A DNA stretch of 64,000 nt, from NCBI RefSeq assembly GCF_000349325.1, contig NC_020504.1, positions 9,280,326 to 9,344,325 of the forward strand, written 5' to 3'. Below are positions 47,601 through 55,924 of the stretch, one piece after another; the first letter of the stretch is position 1; every line of letters begins with the position of its first letter. This DNA comes from Streptomyces davaonensis JCM 4913. Lineage in GTDB: Bacteria; Actinomycetota; Actinomycetes; Streptomycetales; Streptomycetaceae. Position numbers and translations under genes: made by a program. Under the pieces are notes generated by a model, which worked only from the letters and a program-made list of their open reading frames with translations, did not search any database and had not been told where the DNA came from.

Positions 47601-50600
47601 TCACCCCGGAGACGTGTCGGGCGTGATCCCCATGCCAGGAACCAGCCCCGTCCCGGACAGCGGCATCCGATACGGCCCACCCACCGCGTTGCTCGTGACG
47701 ATGAGCTCCCCGTTCCGCGGCCCTCCGCCGGTGGGCCGGAAGAGAACCCTGACCATGCACTCACGGCCAGGCCGGACACCCCCGACACAACCGGGACCGT
47801 TCACGAAGTCACCCGTGGTGTGCAGGGAGTTGACGACGAGGACGGCATTGCCGGTATTGCGAACCGTGATGTCGCGCCGGTCCGTGCCGCCGATCGGCAG
47901 CGCCTCGAAGACCAGCGCGGCGGGCTCGAAGGTCACCAGCGCTCCGGAACCGCTGCCGGACAGCGGGACTTCGTACCGTTGGCCGTGGGCGTCGGTCATC
48001 GCGAGCACGGCGGACCGGCTGCCGACGGCGACCGGGGTGAAGGTCACGGCGACGCGGAGGCTTCCGCCCGACGGTACGGGTTCTCCGGGTGGGGGAGTCA
48101 CGTCGAAATCGTCGTCGTGGCCGGTCACTTCGATGGTCCGTATCTCGACCGGGGCGGGACTGTTGTTGCGGAGGGCGACGGTCACCGCCGCGGAGGCCGT
48201 CCCGACGGCCTGCGAGCCGAAGTCGACGCTCGTCGGGTCGATTAGGACGGCCGGGGCGGCGGCCCCGACACCGCTCACCGGGATGCCCCGGGCCGGGCCC
48301 GTCACATTCGTGACCAGCAGGAGCTCGGCGCTCCGTTGCCCCAAGTCCCCAGGCCGGAAGCCCACTTGCACGCGCGTCGACTGCTCGGGCTTCAACTCCG
48401 CCCGGATGCCCGGCCGCCCGTCCTTGTCGGCGAACGTGAAGTCGCCGGCGTGGGCGCCGGTGAACGAGGCGCCGGACAGGAGTAGATCGGCGCGACCGGA
48501 GTTGGTCAGCTCGATCCACTGCGGCGACCCGGACGTCCCGACAGGCTGCGGACCGAACGAGAAGGACCCCGGGACGGCCGTGAGTTCGGGCTCGGCCACT
48601 CCCTCGCCGGTGAGCGCCAACCGCTGCCGACCGCCCTCGGCGTCGGACTCCACCACAAGAACTCCCGTACGGAGTCCGGGCATACGGGGCCGGAACACGA
48701 CGTCCACCTCGCAGCTCTGGCCAGGCGCGAGGAGGCGTGGATAGGGCGCGCAGCCGGTGCGTACGACCTGGAAGTCGTCGCCCGCGACGGCGTCGGCGAG
48801 GGTGAGGGGTACGGTCGGCCCCGCATTGCGCACGATCACCGTACGAGGCGGCGACCGGTGCCCGATCCAGGTGACCGGGAAGGCGAGCCCGTCCGCGGCG
48901 GTCGGGCTGAACTCGAGCCGGGGCCGGACACCGGTGCCCGTGAGCGGGATCTCGATCGTCCGGTCGGGAAGGTCCGTCGACAGCAGCAGGGCGGCCTGAT
49001 GGACGCCGTCGGCGGTCGGCGCGAACACCACGTCGATGGCGCAAGTGGAGCCGGGGGCAAGCGTGTTCCCGCAGGGCGGCCGGCTGCCGCGGGTGAGGGC
49101 GAAGGCGGAGTCGGTCGTGTCGATCCCGTTGATGACGAGCGTGGTCTCGCCCAGGTTGCGCAGGGTCAGGGTCTGCGGTGCGCTGACGGTGCCGGGAATG
49201 GCGACGAAGGTGAGGCTCTCCGGCGTCAGCCGCGGCACGGGACGCAGGTCGAGTGCGTGCGGGACCTCAGTGTTGTCGGCCCGGTCGGTCGACCAGTAGA
49301 CGACCGTGGTGAGACCGGGCGCGGTGACGCTGAACCGGACCTGGGGCTGCGTAGTGGTCGTGCGCGGCAGCGGCTGGGCACCCATGGCCTCGTACGTCAG
49401 ACTCCGGAAGCCGGACAGCGACCCGGGGTCGGCGCCGTTCAACTCGATGGTCACATGCCCCGGGACGGGGTGGCTGACCTTGCGGGTGGTCGTCGGACGG
49501 ATCTTGTCGATGTTGATCCGAAGCGTCCTCGGCAGCTCGCCCGCGCCGGTGTCGTCCTCGGCGGCGTAGCAGAGCGTGGTGCTGCCCTGCTCGGTCACGG
49601 TGACGGACGCGGTGGGTCCGGTGACGGTGGTCGGGGAGATGGGGTTGGCGCCGGTGGCGCTGAAGGTGATCCGGGGTACTCCGCCGCCCGGGGAGGCCGT
49701 ACTGGCCAAGCGGACCTCGACATCGGAGTTGTGCCAGCCGTCCGCGTTCGGCAGCGGCGACAGCCTGGCACCGGTGAGCAGACCGACCGGCGGGCGGGGG
49801 CCGATGTGCACGGTGGCGGTCCGCTCCTCCAGGTCGAAGCCGAGCACGCTGATCACGAGGTTCTCGTGCGCGTCGGCGAAGTAGTCGCCGGGCTGCATGT
49901 CCTGGACGCGGCTCATGGACTGCCGTAAGTGCGGCACGCCGTTGCGTACGTGCCGCACCAGCACCCCGGGCCGGTCGATGCCGCTGTCCCAGCCGGTGTC
50001 CTGGGGCATGCGCAGTTCCACCGCGTAGTACTGGGTGGAGGAGCCCAGCCAAATCCGGATGAGCCGGATGCCGGGCGGCGGCTTGTCGAGCGCGCTGAGG
50101 GTGATGGTGCCGCCGCGACCGAGCGACGAGAGGTCGAGCCTTTCATTGCTGCGGAACCAGCCGAGCCGGTCCTGGTAGACGCCGCACAGGGCAGGCCCGC
50201 TCTTGGCGAACCGAGGATGGGTGTAGGTGGGCGACTTTCCGCCGAAGGTCTCCGCGCTCATGATGTCCCACCCGTCGCCGTACTCCCTGAAGGTGGGTTC
50301 GTCGCTGAAGGAGTGCGGCAGGCCGTAGCCGTGGCCCATCTCGTGCGCGGCGAAGGTGTTGGTCCAGGCTCCCGGATCGAGGTTGACGAGTCCGAACTCC
50401 TGCTCTCCGTCACCGACTTTGACGACCCGGCGCATCGAGGAGCCCGAGTCGATGGGTGCGTTGACGAGCGCGATGATGCCCTGGAACGCGCTGAAGTCGA
50501 CCGCTGTGTCCGCCGCTTCGATGCACGCGTACACGAGATCGGTCCGGGCTCCGGGCCAGGTCCAGGTCTTGGCGGTGGCCAGCGACAGTTCGAGTGTGAA

Positions 50601-50852
50601 CCAGCCGAACACCGCCGACCCGGCCAGCGAGATGGCCCCGCCGGACATGGCCCGCCAGTAGTCGGCCATGCCGCCCTTCCCGGCTCCGGCCATCGTGAAG
50701 AGATCCTCGAAGAACGGCGCCTCCTGCGGCTGGTCCGCGACATCGGAGAACTTGCACATCAGAACGGCCCAGGGGGTGGGGCCGACGGGACGATACACGG
50801 CGGCCTGCTCGCCGCCCCTCGCGTCCTCTTGCGGTACGGGAAGAACGCTCAT
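47601..50852 (-). CDS. Metzincin-like metalloprotease with five ASH/choice-of-anchor D repeats
   Basis: This is a 1083-aa protein. Residues 20-330 form a metalloprotease-like domain with the metzincin site HEMGHGYGLPH (170-180) and a Met-turn-like WDIMSAE (M198). A linker precedes five repeats of about 100 residues from about residue 545 to the end, each closing with a GTG/GEG/GVG/GSG turn, of the ASPM-SPD-2-Hydin (choice-of-anchor D) type. No Sec, Tat or lipoprotein signal is visible at the chosen ATG 50852 or in the GTG 50921 extension, which is odd for such a protein. It lies upstream of the hydrolase gene at 46261 with a 161-bp gap. Confidence 0.82.
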   Translation of the reverse strand: MSVLPVPQEDARGGEQAAVYRPVGPTPWAVLMCKFSDVADQPQEAPFFEDLFTMAGAGKGGMADYWRAMSGGAISLAGSAVFGWFTLELSLATAKTWTWPGARTDLVYACIEAADTAVDFSAFQGIIALVNAPIDSGSSMRRVVKVGDGEQEFGLVNLDPGAWTNTFAAHEMGHGYGLPHSFSDEPTFREYGDGWDIMSAETFGGKSPTYTHPRFAKSGPALCGVYQDRLGWFRSNERLDLSSLGRGGTITLSALDKPPPGIRLIRIWLGSSTQYYAVELRMPQDTGWDSGIDRPGVLVRHVRNGVPHLRQSMSRVQDMQPGDYFADAHENLVISVLGFDLEERTATVHIGPRPPVGLLTGARLSPLPNADGWHNSDVEVRLASTASPGGGVPRITFSATGANPISPTTVTGPTASVTVTEQGSTTLCYAAEDDTGAGELPRTLRINIDKIRPTTTRKVSHPVPGHVTIELNGADPGSLSGFRSLTYEAMGAQPLPRTTTTQPQVRFSVTAPGLTTVVYWSTDRADNTEVPHALDLRPVPRLTPESLTFVAIPGTVSAPQTLTLRNLGETTLVINGIDTTDSAFALTRGSRPPCGNTLAPGSTCAIDVVFAPTADGVHQAALLLSTDLPDRTIEIPLTGTGVRPRLEFSPTAADGLAFPVTWIGHRSPPRTVIVRNAGPTVPLTLADAVAGDDFQVVRTGCAPYPRLLAPGQSCEVDVVFRPRMPGLRTGVLVVESDAEGGRQRLALTGEGVAEPELTAVPGSFSFGPQPVGTSGSPQWIELTNSGRADLLLSGASFTGAHAGDFTFADKDGRPGIRAELKPEQSTRVQVGFRPGDLGQRSAELLLVTNVTGPARGIPVSGVGAAAPAVLIDPTSVDFGSQAVGTASAAVTVALRNNSPAPVEIRTIEVTGHDDDFDVTPPPGEPVPSGGSLRVAVTFTPVAVGSRSAVLAMTDAHGQRYEVPLSGSGSGALVTFEPAALVFEALPIGGTDRRDITVRNTGNAVLVVNSLHTTGDFVNGPGCVGGVRPGRECMVRVLFRPTGGGPRNGELIVTSNAVGGPYRMPLSGTGLVPGMGITPDTSPG

Positions 50853-50954
50853 GACTTGGCCCCCGATGCGTTGTCGGACTTCCCCGCCGGACAACAACTC
50901 CCCTGCTTCCGAGGGCACCACCGCGCCGGAGGGGAGTCAATCCGACGCTTCCGA

Positions 50955-50975
50955 ACGCCGCGTCCGCAGCGGCGT
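50955..50975 (-). terminator. Possible terminator after the lipoprotein gene
   Basis: ACGCCGC and GCGGCGT form a 7-bp stem with a 7-nt loop, 64 bp downstream of the lipoprotein stop (51039). No clear T run follows on the minus strand, so this may be only a weak terminator. Confidence 0.3.
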
Positions 50976-51038
50976 CATGAGGATGACGCAGAGAAGGGCG
51001 AGCAGGGGCCGCCGAGGGGGAGCGTCAGTGCCGGGCCG

Positions 51039-51305
51039 TCACCCATCCCGCTCCGGCAGGGACGTGTACCCGTTCGGCCCCGGCGTCCGGCCCTCCGGAG
51101 GGTATTCACAGTCAATGCTGGAGATCTCGTAGTCGTCGCCCTCGCTCTGCTCCTGGTCGACGACCACCGCGGCCGTGCAGACCCGGCCGTGCTTGTCCGT
51201 GAACGTGACTATCTCGCTGTAATCCGTCGGCTGGCTGCACCCCGTCAACACCATGGCCGCCACTCCGGCGACCACGACCACACCGAACCCCCACCGCGGT
51301 TTCAT
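51039..51305 (-). CDS. Small lipoprotein
   Basis: This 88-aa protein begins MKPRWGFGVVVVAGVAAMVL and has the lipobox LTGC, so the mature protein starts at Cys and is tethered to the membrane. The rest, SQPTDYSEIVTFTDKHGRVC onward, is a short beta-rich domain with three Cys in total. I do not recognise the family. ATG 51305 is preceded by GGAGGGG. It stands alone on the minus strand. Confidence 0.75.
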   Translation of the reverse strand: MKPRWGFGVVVVAGVAAMVLTGCSQPTDYSEIVTFTDKHGRVCTAAVVVDQEQSEGDDYEISSIDCEYPPEGRTPGPNGYTSLPERDG

Positions 51306-51430
51306 CCCTAGCCCCTCCACACCGACTCGCGACCCGACCCACCAGCCGCTCCGAAGCCCACCGCCTCCGAACACGCATCAGCCGCGCGCCCGGTTCCGGG
51401 ATGACGACCGCACTGACGCACGGGCCGCCG

Positions 51431-51910
51431 CTAGTCCGTAGCGCGCAGCCGGTCCAACTCACCGGCGATCGCGTCCCGCAGCGCATCATGCTGCGGACCG
51501 AGCCGGAATCGCTCGTCATGCCACCGGTCAGGCGGGTACAGCCACACCGGCTTGCCGACCGACTCGGCCGGCTCCCAGTCGAATCGAGGCCAGATGTGCG
51601 CGTGCAGGAAGGGGTCAGTGTTGCCCAGGATCTCCAGGTTGACCCGGCGGAAGCCGGGGTTCAGGCGCCGGCAGGCTGCCTCCACCGCTTCGCCGAGCCG
51701 GTCCATGTCGGACAAGAACGCCAGCCGCTTGGCTCTGGGCAGTTCGGACAGCCGTTGAACGCCGGGCTCATCCACGAGAAGAACCGAGTATCCAGGCAGG
51801 AACTGTACGTCGCCGATCACCGCGAACCCTGACTCGAGCCGCCGCAGCACCGTGGGGTTCTCGCCCCGCAGCGCGGCTCCGATCCGGTCCGCCCGCCAGT
51901 CCGTGACCAT
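51431..51910 (-). CDS. HIT-family protein
   Basis: This 159-aa protein has the histidine-triad-like motif FLHAHIWPRFDWEP near residue 105 and the early helix ILGNTDPF before it. HIT proteins are nucleotide hydrolases or transferases. ATG 51910 (MVTDWRADRIGAA) has GGGGG upstream; the reading to 52555 is antisense-free but lies inside the GH64 gene and is rejected. It follows the GH64 terminator, so it has its own promoter. Confidence 0.78.
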   Translation of the reverse strand: MVTDWRADRIGAALRGENPTVLRRLESGFAVIGDVQFLPGYSVLLVDEPGVQRLSELPRAKRLAFLSDMDRLGEAVEAACRRLNPGFRRVNLEILGNTDPFLHAHIWPRFDWEPAESVGKPVWLYPPDRWHDERFRLGPQHDALRDAIAGELDRLRATD

Positions 51911-51940
51911 GGTCCCCCGACCCAGGTATGCACAAGTGAT

Positions 51941-51977
51941 GGTGCCCGCACCCGGAGACCCACCGGGTGCGGGCACC
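51941..51977 (-). terminator. Intrinsic terminator of the GH64 gene
   Basis: GGTGCCCGCACCCGG (51941-51955) and its exact complement (51963-51977) form a 15-bp stem with the 7-nt loop AGACCCA. It begins 4 bp after the GH64 stop. No long T run follows, as is common in Streptomyces terminators. Confidence 0.75.
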
Positions 51978-51981
51978 GGAC

Positions 51982-53181
51982 TCAGCTCAGCGGGTCCAGC
52001 GTGACATACGCCTGTTGAGGGTTGCCGTCGTGGACGAGGGACTCGTGGTTGCCGACGTCGTCGAAGGCGAATGCGTATGCCTTGCCGTCGGTCATCTGGG
52101 CGTGGATGACCCGCGCGTAGTGATTGGTCACCGCGTCCCGGTAGAAGTTCGCCGACGAGGTGTCCGGCTGGTTGGGGTTCGTCAGCAAGGTGGAGCGGTT
52201 GAAGCCCGCGCACAGGGTGCGTGAAATCGGCCCGCGTACGGCGTCGTTGGGCGCGTCCAGCAGCTTGTGGCAGCGGAAGATGCTGTCCGCGTCGGGCTTC
52301 TGGAAGCTGGTGACGACCGCGCCGGATCCGTTGGTGAAGTTCATGACGTTGCCGGAGACTCGGCCGTAGTACTTCGTGTTGGGCTGGTTGGCGAACGGCG
52401 TGACCGTCAGCGTCGAAGTGGTGTACCGCTGCCAGACGCGGTTGACGTAGTCGTTCATCACGGAAGCCGGGAGCCCGCCGGTCTCCAGCCCGTGGCCTGG
52501 GGACAGGACCCGCAGCACGCTGCCGTCGGTCCGGGTCTGGATCAGGTTGGCCCACCCGCCCGGCTGGGCGCGCAGCGCGGCGAAGACGGCGTTGTATCCG
52601 CCGGACTTGAGGCGGCCGGTGCTGATCGTGGTGCCGTCACCGCGCCGGACGCCGACCGCGTAGGGCGCGGAGAACATGTCCACCTGGGTGCTGTTCAGCC
52701 ACAGCCCGCCGTCGTTGAGCGTGTACTCGGACCAGTTGAAGAGAATGTTCCGGTTGGGGTCGCTCGGATTCTGCACGGCCGGCTGGACCAGACCGCCGGT
52801 GGTCAGGCGGAAGTCGAGCTTGCGTCCGTAGGAGAAGTAGATCCGGCCCGAGAACTTCGGCATCCGGATCGTCAGCGACTGCCCGGCGGCCGGCCCGGCG
52901 ATGGACGCGTCCGGCGCGGGGGTGGGCGGGTTGCCTCCGGCGGGCCAGGCGTGGAAGGTGCCGTTCGCATCCGCCCAGCCCTGTTGGCCGGTCGTGAGCG
53001 AGGTCCCGATGTTGTAGACGTACACCGGCTCGCCGCGACCACTGCTGTTTTTGATCGTCAGCGGAATCGTGGCCGGGACCGCGGCACGTGCCTGCGACGG
53101 CGCCGCCCACACAAGCAGCGTGCCCAGCAACGCGACCGCCGCGGCCACGGCGACTAAGGGGTGCTTGATTCTGTGGAGCAT
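51982..53181 (-). CDS. GH64 endo-beta-1,3-glucanase, secreted
   Basis: This 399-aa protein has a Sec signal (HRIKHPLVAVAAAVALLGTL, cut near ARA) and the GH64 thaumatin-like domain: IPLTIKNSSGRGEPVYVYNI, then SGRIYFSYGRKLDF, and WSEYTLNDGGLWLNSTQVDM with the catalytic Glu/Asp region. Such laminaripentaose-producing enzymes cut fungal and algal beta-1,3-glucan. GGAGG precedes ATG 53181. A perfect 16-bp palindrome lies 48 bp upstream and a 15-bp terminator just downstream, so it forms a complete monocistronic unit. Confidence 0.92.
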   Translation of the reverse strand: MLHRIKHPLVAVAAAVALLGTLLVWAAPSQARAAVPATIPLTIKNSSGRGEPVYVYNIGTSLTTGQQGWADANGTFHAWPAGGNPPTPAPDASIAGPAAGQSLTIRMPKFSGRIYFSYGRKLDFRLTTGGLVQPAVQNPSDPNRNILFNWSEYTLNDGGLWLNSTQVDMFSAPYAVGVRRGDGTTISTGRLKSGGYNAVFAALRAQPGGWANLIQTRTDGSVLRVLSPGHGLETGGLPASVMNDYVNRVWQRYTTSTLTVTPFANQPNTKYYGRVSGNVMNFTNGSGAVVTSFQKPDADSIFRCHKLLDAPNDAVRGPISRTLCAGFNRSTLLTNPNQPDTSSANFYRDAVTNHYARVIHAQMTDGKAYAFAFDDVGNHESLVHDGNPQQAYVTLDPLS

Positions 53182-53228
53182 GCTCGGACCTCCGTGGGGG
53201 TGGGAGTGGGGTTGGTCCGTACCTGCTT

Positions 53229-53244
53229 CTGAGAGCGCTCTCAG
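53229..53244. promoter_or_regulatory. Perfect 16-bp palindrome, LacI-type operator of GH64
   Basis: CTGAGAGCGCTCTCAG is an exact palindrome 48 bp upstream of the GH64 start. It resembles the GAGCGCTC core of CebR-type operators, which respond to beta-glucan oligosaccharides. No LacI gene is adjacent, so the repressor would be encoded elsewhere. Confidence 0.65.
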
Positions 53245-53301
53245 CGTTGCGCCGAGATGACGGCCTGTCAATGAGTGGGTCGTAAGCCGGTTCAACCCAG
53301 A

Positions 53302-53339
53302 ACCACGAACCAAGACGACGACCCAAGCACCACGAACCA
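53302..53339. repeat. Two-copy direct repeat downstream of the helicase gene
   Basis: ACCACGAACCA occurs at 53302-53312 and 53329-53339, a 27-bp period, in the gap between the helicase terminator and the GH64 promoter region. The flanking bases show partial copies (AACC). It may be leftover of tandem duplication; no role is assigned. Confidence 0.4.
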
Positions 53340-53377
53340 CGGGCCCGGCATCGGGATACTCCGACGCCGGGCCCGTG
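53338..53377 (-). terminator. Intrinsic terminator of the helicase gene
   Basis: Bases 53338-53354 and 53361-53377 pair over 17 positions (one G-U) with a 6-nt loop, GATACT. It begins 17 bp after the helicase stop. The minus-strand sequence after it is T- and G-rich, consistent with an intrinsic terminator. Confidence 0.75.
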
Positions 53378-53394
53378 AGGCTCTGGGACAGGGA

Positions 53395-55101
53395 TTACGT
53401 CGCCGAGTTGCGGCGCGCAGTGCGGCGGTCGGAACCGCGGCCTGCGCTGCCGGTCGCTCCGCCGGACGGCGCCCGTCGGCCCGATCCACGGACGGACTTG
53501 CCGGCGCCGTCGGCAGCTGTACGGGACCCCGACCGGCGGTCGGAACCGCGACCGGTCGCGGCGCCCGCACCACCGGTGGAGCCGTCCGCTCCCGCCCGCC
53601 GCGCTGAACCGTGCCGGCCGTTCGCCGTAGCCGCACTGCTGACCGTCGCCTCGCCCGCGGCCCTGCGCTCCGAGCCCCGGTTCCCCGTTCCGCGAGCGGC
53701 ACCTGCCGCCGCTCCGGCCCGGCTTCCGCTGCGCCGGCGGGACGACTTGCCGGGCTCGGTTCCGGTCTTGCGGCCCGCCCGGGACACCGGCGCCGCCGGC
53801 TGGGGGACCTCGATCGTGACGGGCACGCCGGACGGCTCACGGGCGCCGGTGATGGTCGACAGTTCCATGTCGCTCGACGTGATGCGGGCGGTCCGGGGGC
53901 GGATGCCCGCGTTCGACATGAGCTGGGTGACATCCCGCTTCTGGTCGGGCAGGACCAGCGTGACCACGCTGCCGGAGCCGCCGGCGCGGGCGGTACGGCC
54001 ACCCCGGTGGAGGTAGTCCTTGTGATCCGTGGGGGGATCCACGTTCACCACGAGGTCGAGGTCGTCGACATGTATGCCCCGGGCCGCGACGTTCGTCGCG
54101 ACCAGCGCGGTGACCTGACCGTTCTTGAACTGTTCGAGCGTGCGGTTCCGCTGCGGCTGGGAGCGGCCGCCGTGCAGTGCCGCGGCGCGGACACCGACCG
54201 CCAGGAGGCGTTTGGCGAGCCGGTCGGCGGACCGCTTGGTGTCCAGGAAGAGGATGACCCGGCCGTCCCGCGCCGCGATGCGCGTGGTGACGGCCTTCTT
54301 GTCGGTCTCGTCCAGGACGTGCAGCACGTGGTGCTCCATGGTGGTCACCGCCCCCGCGGACGGATCCACCGAGTGCACCACGGGGTCGGTCAGGAATCGC
54401 TGCACCAGACGGTCGATATTGCGGTCCAGGGTGGCCGAGAAGAGCATGCGCTGGCCGTCGGGCCGCACCTGCTGGATCAGCTTGGTGATCTGCGGCAGGA
54501 AGCCCATGTCGGTCATCTGGTCGGCTTCGTCCAGCACCGTGATCCGGACGTCGCCGAGCCCGCAGTCACCGCGTTCGACCAGGTCATTGAGCCTGCCGGG
54601 GGTCGCTACGAGCACCTCGGCGCCGCGCCGGAGGGTACCGGCCTGCTTGGTGATGGACAGCCCGCCGACCACGGTGGCCATCCGGAGATTGACCGCGGTC
54701 GCGTAAGGGGTCAGCGCGTCCGTCACCTGCTGCGCGAGTTCACGGGTGGGCACCAGCACGAGGGCGAGCGGCGCCTTGGGCTCCGCGCGCATCCCGGCCG
54801 TACGGGCCAGCAGCGCGAGCCCGAACGCGAGGGTCTTGCCGGAGCCGGTACGGCCCCGTCCCAGCAGGTCACGACCGGCGAGCGAGTTCGGCAGGGTGGC
54901 GGCCTGGATGGGGAAGGGAGTGGTGACGCCCTGCGCGGTGAGCGTCTTCAGCAGTCCCGCGGGCATGTCCATGCCGGCGAAGTCCTCGACGGCGGGAAGC
55001 GGGGGCGTGGTGCTCTCCGGCAGCCGGAATTCCCTGGGGGCCGCCGGGGACGGTGTGGGGGACGAGGCGCGCCGGTTCGGCTTCTGGGACCTGCGGGGCA
55101 T
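53395..55101 (-). CDS. DEAD-box RNA helicase with basic C-terminal tail
   Basis: This 568-aa protein has the DEAD-box motifs: GRTGSGKTLAF (I), PTRELA (Ia), TPGRL (Ib), VLDEADQM (II), FSATL (III), and HRGGRTARAG (VI), between about residue 40 and 400. It unwinds RNA duplexes. The last 150 residues are a low-complexity Arg/Gly/Ser tail that would bind RNA. ATG 55101 has GGAAGG upstream. It lies downstream of the cold-shock gene, beyond a strong hairpin, so it is probably expressed by read-through in the cold. Confidence 0.95.
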   Translation of the reverse strand: MPRRSQKPNRRASSPTPSPAAPREFRLPESTTPPLPAVEDFAGMDMPAGLLKTLTAQGVTTPFPIQAATLPNSLAGRDLLGRGRTGSGKTLAFGLALLARTAGMRAEPKAPLALVLVPTRELAQQVTDALTPYATAVNLRMATVVGGLSITKQAGTLRRGAEVLVATPGRLNDLVERGDCGLGDVRITVLDEADQMTDMGFLPQITKLIQQVRPDGQRMLFSATLDRNIDRLVQRFLTDPVVHSVDPSAGAVTTMEHHVLHVLDETDKKAVTTRIAARDGRVILFLDTKRSADRLAKRLLAVGVRAAALHGGRSQPQRNRTLEQFKNGQVTALVATNVAARGIHVDDLDLVVNVDPPTDHKDYLHRGGRTARAGGSGSVVTLVLPDQKRDVTQLMSNAGIRPRTARITSSDMELSTITGAREPSGVPVTIEVPQPAAPVSRAGRKTGTEPGKSSRRRSGSRAGAAAGAARGTGNRGSERRAAGEATVSSAATANGRHGSARRAGADGSTGGAGAATGRGSDRRSGSRTAADGAGKSVRGSGRRAPSGGATGSAGRGSDRRTARRNSAT

Positions 55102-55132
55102 GCAGCTATTGCCTTCCTGGAAACAGCACAAA

Positions 55133-55165
55133 CCGGGGTCCGCACCAAGACGGTGCGGACCCCGG
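55133..55165 (-). terminator. Hairpin terminator/attenuator between csp and helicase genes
   Basis: CCGGGGTCCGCACC (55133-55146) pairs with its exact complement (55152-55165), a 14-bp stem with loop AAGAC. It lies 25 bp after the csp stop and 32 bp before the helicase start. On the minus strand, TTTGTGCTGTTT follows. Partial termination here would set a high csp to helicase ratio. Confidence 0.75.
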
Positions 55166-55189
55166 CAGAGCGGATACGCGTCCGGGCGA

Positions 55190-55393
55190 TCAGGCGGGGA
55201 CGATGTTCTCCGCCTGCGGGCCCTTCTGGCCCTGCGTGACGTCGAAGGAAACCCGCTGGCCCTCGTGGAGCTCACGGAAGCCCTGCGTCGCGATGTTCGA
55301 GTAGTGCGCGAAGACGTCGGGGCCGCCGCCGTCCTGCTCGATGAAGCCGAAACCCTTTTCGGCGTTGAACCACTTCACGGTTCCCTGTGCCAT
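55190..55393 (-). CDS. Cold-shock protein (CspA/ScoF family)
   Basis: This 67-aa OB-fold protein has RNP1 ([10 protein letters not shown]) and RNP2 (DVFAHYSNI) after [12 protein letters not shown], all of the CspA family. It binds RNA and single-stranded DNA and melts secondary structure. AGAAGGAG stands upstream of ATG 55393. The leader is about 80 nt, as in other cold-shock genes. The helicase gene follows after a terminator. Confidence 0.97.
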   Translation of the reverse strand: MAQGTVKWFNAEKGFGFIEQDGGGPDVFAHYSNIATQGFRELHEGQRVSFDVTQGQKGPQAENIVPA

Positions 55394-55481
55394 GACCTTC
55401 TCCTTCTGTAGGCAGAGGCCCCATCCGGAGATGCCGGAAAAACAAATAATGCGCCCGATGGATAAACATTCCCGTCAGGCG

Positions 55482-55511
55482 CACATAGGTTCATGGGTAC
55501 CACAACTGCAA
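55482..55511 (-). promoter_or_regulatory. Promoter of the cold-shock gene
   Basis: On the minus strand, TTGCAG (55511-55506), an 18-bp spacer and TATGTG (55487-55482) fit a SigA-type promoter. The start site would fall near 55475, giving a leader of about 80 nt that can fold around GGCGCA/TGCGCC, as in cold-shock leaders. Confidence 0.45.
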
Positions 55512-55556
55512 CACCAAAACGTTACCACAACTCGATCGGCGATGGTGGATCTTCGA

Positions 55557-55602
55557 GTGTCATGCGTCATTCGCATGACACATGAGGTTTACGGGGTAGA
55601 GT
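55557..55602 (+). promoter_or_regulatory. Inverted-repeat operator and leaderless promoter of the XRE-Tap-Tpg cassette
   Basis: GTGTCATGCG (55557-55566) and CGCATGACAC (55572-55581) are exact inverted arms around TCATT. TAGAGT at 55597-55602 is a good -10, and its last base is 7 bp before the GTG start at 55610, so the message may be leaderless; no ribosome site is seen. The right arm overlaps the expected -35. The arrangement suggests autorepression by the XRE protein. Confidence 0.65.
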
Positions 55603-55609
55603 CGCCGTC

Positions 55610-55924
55610 GTGGGTATGAGTCTGGATGATCGGGTGCGGTCCGCAGTGGCCGCCCTGTTGCACGCGACGGGCGAGTCGCAAACGGAACTCGCGGCCGCTC
55701 TCGGCGTGAGCCAGGCCCAGGTGAGCCGCCGTCAGTCCGGCACCGCCGCCTGGAGCCTGGTGGACTGCGACGTGGTCGCGGCGCATTACGGCATCGACGT
55801 CCTCGACCTCATGGCAGGCCCGACCCGAGCCTCGGAAGCCCTGCCCGCGAACCGCCGCCGAGCAACAGCACGTCAGACCGGCACGGCACGTCCCGCGGCC
55901 GTACAGGACGGGGGAACCCGGTGA
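55610..55924 (+). CDS. Small XRE-family HTH regulator
   Basis: This 104-aa protein has an HTH (TELAAALGVSQAQVSRRQSG) in its first half and a basic Ala/Arg tail. The opening SLDDRVRSAVAALLHATGES is one I associate with small XRE genes placed just ahead of tap genes in Streptomyces. It starts at GTG 55610 (or ATG 55616) with a leaderless-type promoter. The stop overlaps the next start (GTGA). It probably binds the inverted repeat at 55557-55581. Confidence 0.8.
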   Translation: MGMSLDDRVRSAVAALLHATGESQTELAAALGVSQAQVSRRQSGTAAWSLVDCDVVAAHYGIDVLDLMAGPTRASEALPANRRRATARQTGTARPAAVQDGGTR

